Origin: Fimbriimonas planktonicus
GTDB taxonomy: Bacteria > Armatimonadota > Fimbriimonadia > Fimbriimonadales > Fimbriimonadaceae
NCBI GenBank assembly: GCA_965234685.1
Contig: OZ248539.1
Coordinates: 496,001 to 560,000, forward strand
Direction: 5' to 3'
Length of the DNA: 64,000 nt
Shown here: one piece after another, positions 59,994-64,000 of the stretch
Layout: each line of letters starts with the position of its first letter
Position numbering within the stretch: position 1 is the stretch's first letter
Notes under the pieces: model-generated
Told to the model about the DNA's origin: nothing
Database searches by the model: none
The model's input: the letters and a program-made list of their open reading frames with translations, nothing else
Made by a program: the position numbers and the translations under genes

Positions 59994-60988
59994 AACAACG
60001 AAAAATCGGAAATGATCTTGTCGGCGAACTTGGCCTTGGCTGCATGGGAATGTCATTTGCCTACGGCACTCCAAACGAGCCAGAGTCCCTCAAAACGCTC
60101 CATCGCGCGCTGGAACTCGGCGTGAACCATTGGGACACCGCGGATATCTACGGCCCATTAGCCAACGAAGAACTTCTTGCAAAGGCGTTGGTCGGCAAGC
60201 GAGATCAGGTGTTCTTGGCCACCAAGTTCGGCAACGTTCACGACCGAACGATGACGACCCACCAAGACCAGGTTGCAGCCAACGCACCTTGGATCGTTGA
60301 CGGCACGCCAGCGTACGCCCGAAAGTCGCTCGAAGGCTCGCTACAACGACTCGGGGTCGATCACGTCGACCTCTACTACGTTCACCGTATCGACAACACA
60401 ATTCCGATTGAGGAAACCATCGGCGGAATGGCGGAACTGGTGAAAGAAGGGAAGACCCGCTACATCGGCATCTCGGAAGCGGTGGAATCCACCATCAGAA
60501 AGGCGCATGCCGCGCATCCGATTGCCGCGGTTCAAAACGAGCTGTCGCTCTGGACTCGCGACTTTCTCGCGGCTGAGGTGCCCGCCTGTGACGAACTTGG
60601 CATTGCCTTTGTGGCTTACTCTCCGCTGGGTCGCGGCTTCTTAACCGGTAGCTTTGCAACTCCAGACGACATTCCAGAAGGCGACTGGCGACGCGTGAAT
60701 CCTCGTTTTACTGGTGAGAACTTTGCCATTAACTTTGGCATCGTTGAACGAGTTCGCGAAATTGCGAATCGACTTGGAGTGACGCCTGGCCAAGTTGCCC
60801 TTGCTTGGGTTCTGTCGCAGTCGGAGAGCATCGTCAGCATCCCCGGAACCAAGCGCGTGGCTTACTTAGAAGAGAATGCTGCGGCATCGGATATTGTTCT
60901 GTCTCAGGAGGATGTTGATAGCCTTGCCGAGTTCACCCCGGTAGGCAACCGCTACCCCGACGCATTCATGGAGTTCTCGGCCCGTTAG
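59990..60988 (+). CDS. Aldo/keto reductase
   Basis: NADPH-dependent reductase with the tetrad D49, Y54 (WDTADIYG), K79 (ATKFG) and H132 (YYVHR) and the nucleotide-binding IPGTKRVAYLEEN motif near the C-terminus. The 332-aa protein is of the AKR group that resembles yeast/plant YakC-type reductases. It is translationally coupled to the MerR regulator, so it is probably induced by the regulator's signal, perhaps a reactive carbonyl or electrophile. Substrate unknown. Confidence 0.95.
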   Translation: MKQRKIGNDLVGELGLGCMGMSFAYGTPNEPESLKTLHRALELGVNHWDTADIYGPLANEELLAKALVGKRDQVFLATKFGNVHDRTMTTHQDQVAANAPWIVDGTPAYARKSLEGSLQRLGVDHVDLYYVHRIDNTIPIEETIGGMAELVKEGKTRYIGISEAVESTIRKAHAAHPIAAVQNELSLWTRDFLAAEVPACDELGIAFVAYSPLGRGFLTGSFATPDDIPEGDWRRVNPRFTGENFAINFGIVERVREIANRLGVTPGQVALAWVLSQSESIVSIPGTKRVAYLEENAAASDIVLSQEDVDSLAEFTPVGNRYPDAFMEFSAR

Positions 60989-60999
60989 GGCTCACTTAC

Positions 61000-61024
61000 T
61001 TGGGTACCGGAATCCGGTACCCAA
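61000..61024 (+). terminator. Perfect 11-bp hairpin after the aldo/keto reductase
   Basis: TTGGGTACCGG and CCGGTACCCAA around AAT, 11 bp after the stop. No U-tract follows; it may act as a Rho-linked or stabilising structure. Confidence 0.5.
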
Positions 61025-61135
61025 GGACTAATTGCTTAGGCAAGTGACGCACGAGAAACGCTAGAACGCTGTCTCGAATTCAACGATCGCTAGACCGGGT
61101 CTGACTTTTCTCCGTCTATCCCCAAACCCGGGGGC

Positions 61136-63592
61136 ATGAAGCTCGACAATCAAAGCGTGAACAGTTCTGAGCGTTCTGAATTGCGCTTTGATGAGATTGA
61201 GCGGCAGCTAGCCTCCGTGTCCCGGCGGATGGATTCGCTTGAGCGCCTCGTGACGGGCCGAACGGCGGTGGCTCCCGCTCGCGAGACTCCTCCGCCCACG
61301 CCTCCGGCCCTTCGACCGGAGCAGGAGACCCCGAAGCCGGCAATTCCAAAGACGGAAACCGTCCGCGAGCCAGCCGAAGCCGCCGCACCATCAGCCTGGA
61401 ACGTCCCGCCACCGGTCATCGCGGTACCACGGGCATATCCGCCCACGCCACCGGCCCCGAAAGAGGACGTCGAATACAACATCGGCGCGAAAGTGCTCCC
61501 TTGGGCCGGTGCGCTGACCCTCATCTTGGCTCTTGGCTTTTTCATCGCCATCGGCATCGAGCGCGGCTGGCTCACGCCGGCGGTTCAGTTCGGGCTCGCT
61601 TTGCTCAGCAGCGCCGTATTCATGTTCTTCGGCTATCGCCACCGTGAGGAGCGCGAGGACTTTGGTCAGTTGCTCATGGGCTTGGGCTCGTGCGGCGTTT
61701 ACTTGTCCTTCGCCGGGGCGCACGTGTTTCACAAGCTGTTTGTCGGTGAGGTGCTGGTTGCGGCGTTCTTTGTCTGGAGCTTGGTGCACCTAGGCTACAG
61801 CCTCATCATCGGCTCCCGAGCATTTCATGCCATTGGCTTCATCGGCGGTCTGTTGGCCTCCATCATGCCGCTGCAAAACGAGAACTCGACGGCCGCCGCC
61901 TTGCTTCACTTCTCCATCGTTATTCCGTCCATGCTCGCGGCGGTCCGGGTGAAGTGGAACAGCTTTGTCACCTTCGGCTGGTTCATCACTTCCTTTTCGT
62001 TGTCGCTCGCGTACTACCAGTCCGATCGCGCACCCGTCTGGATCGGCCTCATCGGTCTTAACACCATCATCGCGTGCCTTGCCAATCTGTTCACGTTCGA
62101 GAAAACTGAGTTCGACCCGAGAGGCGTCTTCCCGGCGATCGCGCTTACTCTCACCGGAATCTTTATCGTTTTCGCGAAAGCGACCGTGTCTTACGGAATT
62201 GTTGAACTAGTTCTTGCCGGCGTCGCGCTTGCCTTCGCTTGGATTTTCCGTGAGAAGAAGGGTGCCGACATGCTCGCCATCGGCGGCGGAATCCTGGCCC
62301 TATGCTTTGCGCCAAGCAGCCTCACTTCTATCCAGCCGGTGTTCGTTTACGCCGGATTGGCCATCGCCCTTGCGGTGATCTCGAGTTGGCAGTACCGTCG
62401 ATTAGCTCTAAAGTTCGCTGCTGTCGAGCTGCTCTTGGCATTCGGGACATATTTGGTGCAAGGCGACAATGTAGGCTCGTGGCAGACTAAAGCCTGGGCA
62501 ATGGGTGCGCTGGTCGCCTCAACCATCGTTCTTGGTTGGTTCACCGCTCGGGATAACGAGCATGCGGAAGCATCGATTTTTGCAACCCTCGCTTTGGTAT
62601 TCCTGACGGGTTCCCGCTGGGTCATGCTGCCCTTTACGGACCTAGATGCCGCTCTTCCGATGCTGCTGGTTGCATGGCCTTGGTTTGCCGTGGTCACATC
62701 ACTCGTTCTTGGCAGGCGATCCCTTGTTGCCGTGGTGATCAGCATTAGCGCCTGGACTCTCGCCACCGTGCTGTACTTTGGTCTCACCGAAGTTTCAGTC
62801 GGACCGGAACCTCGCTTTGCCATTCTTGTGAGCACCTTAGTTGCGGCGCCGATCCTTTGCTGGGTCACCCTCCAGCGCCTTTCCGACGATAGCCGGGGCG
62901 GCGCAAAAGATATGACGCTGAACCTGTTCGGGCTCGCAAGCGCCGCAACCCTGACCCAGCTTCTGAACCTGGTCTTCACGAACCACTACCGAATCGCTCC
63001 GGCGGAAGCCATCGTGTACTCGCTGGCTGCCATTTCGCTCATTGGGTCGGTCGTTTTGGCCACCAGCCAGCGACAAGTAGGCGGACTGTTGGGCTGGATT
63101 TTTGCGGCAGGAAGTGTTTCGCTCTTCATCGGGACGCCAAACGTCACCTGGTCGCTCGCTGCGGTGGGACTTCAGATCGTGACGTTCGTTGCGACAAGTT
63201 GGTTGACCGCTAGATGGATGAAGAAGACCGGGCAGGCTGGAGCACCGCTCCCAATCTACGTGGGCGTCACCGTGGTCTGGTTCTTGCTAGAGAGTCTGGC
63301 CAAAGCTTGGGAAGTGAGCTTGAGCCCCGAGTGGGTAACGGTCGGGTTCCGGTCACTCTTCGCGGTTCTCCTTCTCGTTACCGGCTTCCGCGCCGACGAC
63401 CGAACGATGCGACTGAGCAGCATGGCAGTCTTCGGCGTTACGACCGTCGGCGTGCTGTTCCGAGTGATCTGGGAAGCCCAGGACCCAATCATCCGCGTGC
63501 TCATGCTCACCGGTCTCGGACTGGCGATGCTCGGCGGTGGTTACGCCTACATTCGATCGCAGAAAGGGAAGTCGGTCCCGGTGGCGGATTAG
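61136..63592 (+). CDS. DUF2339 multi-pass membrane protein
   Basis: The 818-aa protein starts with a coiled coil (FDEIERQLASVSRRMDSLERLV) and a Pro-rich linker. About twenty-four membrane helices follow from residue 115 on, beginning EYNIGAKVLPWAGALTLILALGFFIAIG, which matches the DUF2339 entry motif. No activity has been shown for the family. GGGGG lies just before the ATG. A strong terminator follows. Confidence 0.9.
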   Translation: MKLDNQSVNSSERSELRFDEIERQLASVSRRMDSLERLVTGRTAVAPARETPPPTPPALRPEQETPKPAIPKTETVREPAEAAAPSAWNVPPPVIAVPRAYPPTPPAPKEDVEYNIGAKVLPWAGALTLILALGFFIAIGIERGWLTPAVQFGLALLSSAVFMFFGYRHREEREDFGQLLMGLGSCGVYLSFAGAHVFHKLFVGEVLVAAFFVWSLVHLGYSLIIGSRAFHAIGFIGGLLASIMPLQNENSTAAALLHFSIVIPSMLAAVRVKWNSFVTFGWFITSFSLSLAYYQSDRAPVWIGLIGLNTIIACLANLFTFEKTEFDPRGVFPAIALTLTGIFIVFAKATVSYGIVELVLAGVALAFAWIFREKKGADMLAIGGGILALCFAPSSLTSIQPVFVYAGLAIALAVISSWQYRRLALKFAAVELLLAFGTYLVQGDNVGSWQTKAWAMGALVASTIVLGWFTARDNEHAEASIFATLALVFLTGSRWVMLPFTDLDAALPMLLVAWPWFAVVTSLVLGRRSLVAVVISISAWTLATVLYFGLTEVSVGPEPRFAILVSTLVAAPILCWVTLQRLSDDSRGGAKDMTLNLFGLASAATLTQLLNLVFTNHYRIAPAEAIVYSLAAISLIGSVVLATSQRQVGGLLGWIFAAGSVSLFIGTPNVTWSLAAVGLQIVTFVATSWLTARWMKKTGQAGAPLPIYVGVTVVWFLLESLAKAWEVSLSPEWVTVGFRSLFAVLLLVTGFRADDRTMRLSSMAVFGVTTVGVLFRVIWEAQDPIIRVLMLTGLGLAMLGGGYAYIRSQKGKSVPVAD

Positions 63593-63602
63593 GTCAGACA
63601 AA

Positions 63603-63638
63603 AAAAGGTCGTCCACCAGAACCGGTGGACGACCTTTT
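63603..63638. terminator. Bidirectional terminator between convergent genes
   Basis: A perfect 15-bp stem (AAAAGGTCGTCCACC against GGTGGACGACCTTTT) with a 6-nt loop has a T-run on the plus side and A-run on the other, so it can end transcripts in both directions. Confidence 0.93.
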
Positions 63639-63648
63639 GCAAGTGTGC

Positions 63649-63999
63649 TTAGTTGACGGTGAGCTTCGCGCCCTTCACGCCGTGACCTGGAAGGTTAGCG
63701 TAGATGTTCGAAGTACCGACCACTCCGGCGGTCGTAGTGACCGTGACTGAAGCGGAAGTCTGGCCCGCAGGGATCGTGAGCGTTGCTGGAACTCCCGCGA
63801 TGGATGGGCTCTGGCTACTGAGCGTTACCACCATGTCGGAGGCAGCCGTAGCGTTCACGGTTACGGTGAACGTCGTTGTGTTTCCGCTGGTAACGGTTGT
63901 GCTACCAAGGGCAACGGCGGTGATGTGTCGGTGCACCACGTTAATGGTAGCTGCCTTGGTAACGGTTCCGAGAGCGGCGCGGATCATGCCAAAGGAGAC
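63649..63999 (-). CDS. Ig-like repeat protein, C-terminal part
   Basis: The frame is open to the right edge, so this is the C-terminal piece of a longer protein. It contains one clear Ig-like/BIG-type beta-sandwich unit (TVTSGNTTTFTVTVNATAASDMVVTLSSQS, then PATLTIPAGQTSASVTVTTTAGVVG). Such units form strings in exported surface or adhesion proteins. Nothing else can be said; signal peptide and total length are outside the window. Confidence 0.85.
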   Translation of the reverse strand, partial: VSFGMIRAALGTVTKAATINVVHRHITAVALGSTTVTSGNTTTFTVTVNATAASDMVVTLSSQSPSIAGVPATLTIPAGQTSASVTVTTTAGVVGTSNIYANLPGHGVKGAKLTVN

Positions 64000-64000
64000 G

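Noticed and set aside
1..64000. CRISPR array, rRNA operon, transposase or phage structural genes
   Set aside because: No regularly spaced repeats, rRNA signatures, DDE transposase or integrase motifs were seen anywhere in the window.

Overview
The window is a 64 kb piece of a GC-rich bacterial chromosome, with 45 or so protein genes, one tRNA gene, and no rRNA, CRISPR array, transposase or integrase that I could recognise. Gene content (RodA, FtsK, FtsH, TilS, GltX, HisD, MgtE, formate-THF ligase) is chromosomal housekeeping. Many lipoproteins and exported proteins of unknown function, paired amidohydrolases, Ig-like repeat proteins, a mix of Shine-Dalgarno and apparently leaderless genes, and the general look of the proteins suggest a poorly sampled phylum; Armatimonadota (Fimbriimonadia-like) is my best guess. 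This is an inference from style and was not tested by any search.

Layout. 1-5.4 kb: end of an ABC exporter membrane subunit, a free-standing SecD-P1-head-like protein, three tandem exported proteins of one apparent fold, and rodA. 5.4-9.5 kb: AspT/YidE-type antiporter divergent from ftsK. 9.5-17.8 kb: M28 peptidase, an exported unknown, two tandem M50-like membrane proteins of which only one keeps HExxH, and two overlapping amidohydrolase genes. 18-26.3 kb: fhs, an S9 peptidase, a small protein, a pentonate catabolic pair (FAH-family enzyme plus YjhG/YagF-type dehydratase), an NTF2-like protein and an AlkD-like HEAT protein. 26.3-31.4 kb: an AT-richer accessory stretch ending at the 3' side of a tRNA-Ala gene. 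It holds a YbjN-like gene, unknown genes, an orphan PD-(D/E)XK nuclease-like gene, and an excisionase-type antitoxin followed by a frameshifted remnant of a PIN toxin. 31.5-36.7 kb: a threonine-dehydrogenase-like MDR enzyme and a DprA-like SLOG protein, divergent from a GH38 alpha-mannosidase, with a perfect 20-bp palindrome between them. 36.7-47 kb: a dense operon with a CHASE histidine kinase, gltX, hisD, a beta-hydroxyacid dehydrogenase, a nucleoside/BMP-type ABC transporter without its binding protein, and a LolA-like protein. 47-55 kb (minus strand): S41 peptidase, two tandem ClpS-like adaptors, a YfhO-like membrane protein, a TPR protein, ftsH and tilS. 55-64 kb: mgtE, a membrane protein, a nucleoside hydrolase coupled to an M24 peptidase, a MerR regulator with a textbook operator driving an aldo/keto reductase, a DUF2339 membrane protein, and the end of an Ig-like repeat protein.

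How the genes work together. The clearest functional units are the pentonate dehydration pair, the MerR/aldo-keto reductase unit, the nucleoside-type transporter (with a nucleoside hydrolase 12 kb away), and the tilS-ftsH pair also found in other bacteria. Several genes have a -10-like hexamer exactly 5-7 nt before the start codon, which points to leaderless mRNAs. No single complete novel system is evident. The strongest leads are that leaderless architecture, the M50-like active/inactive pair, the tandem ClpS adaptors, the lone SecD-head protein and the accessory island.
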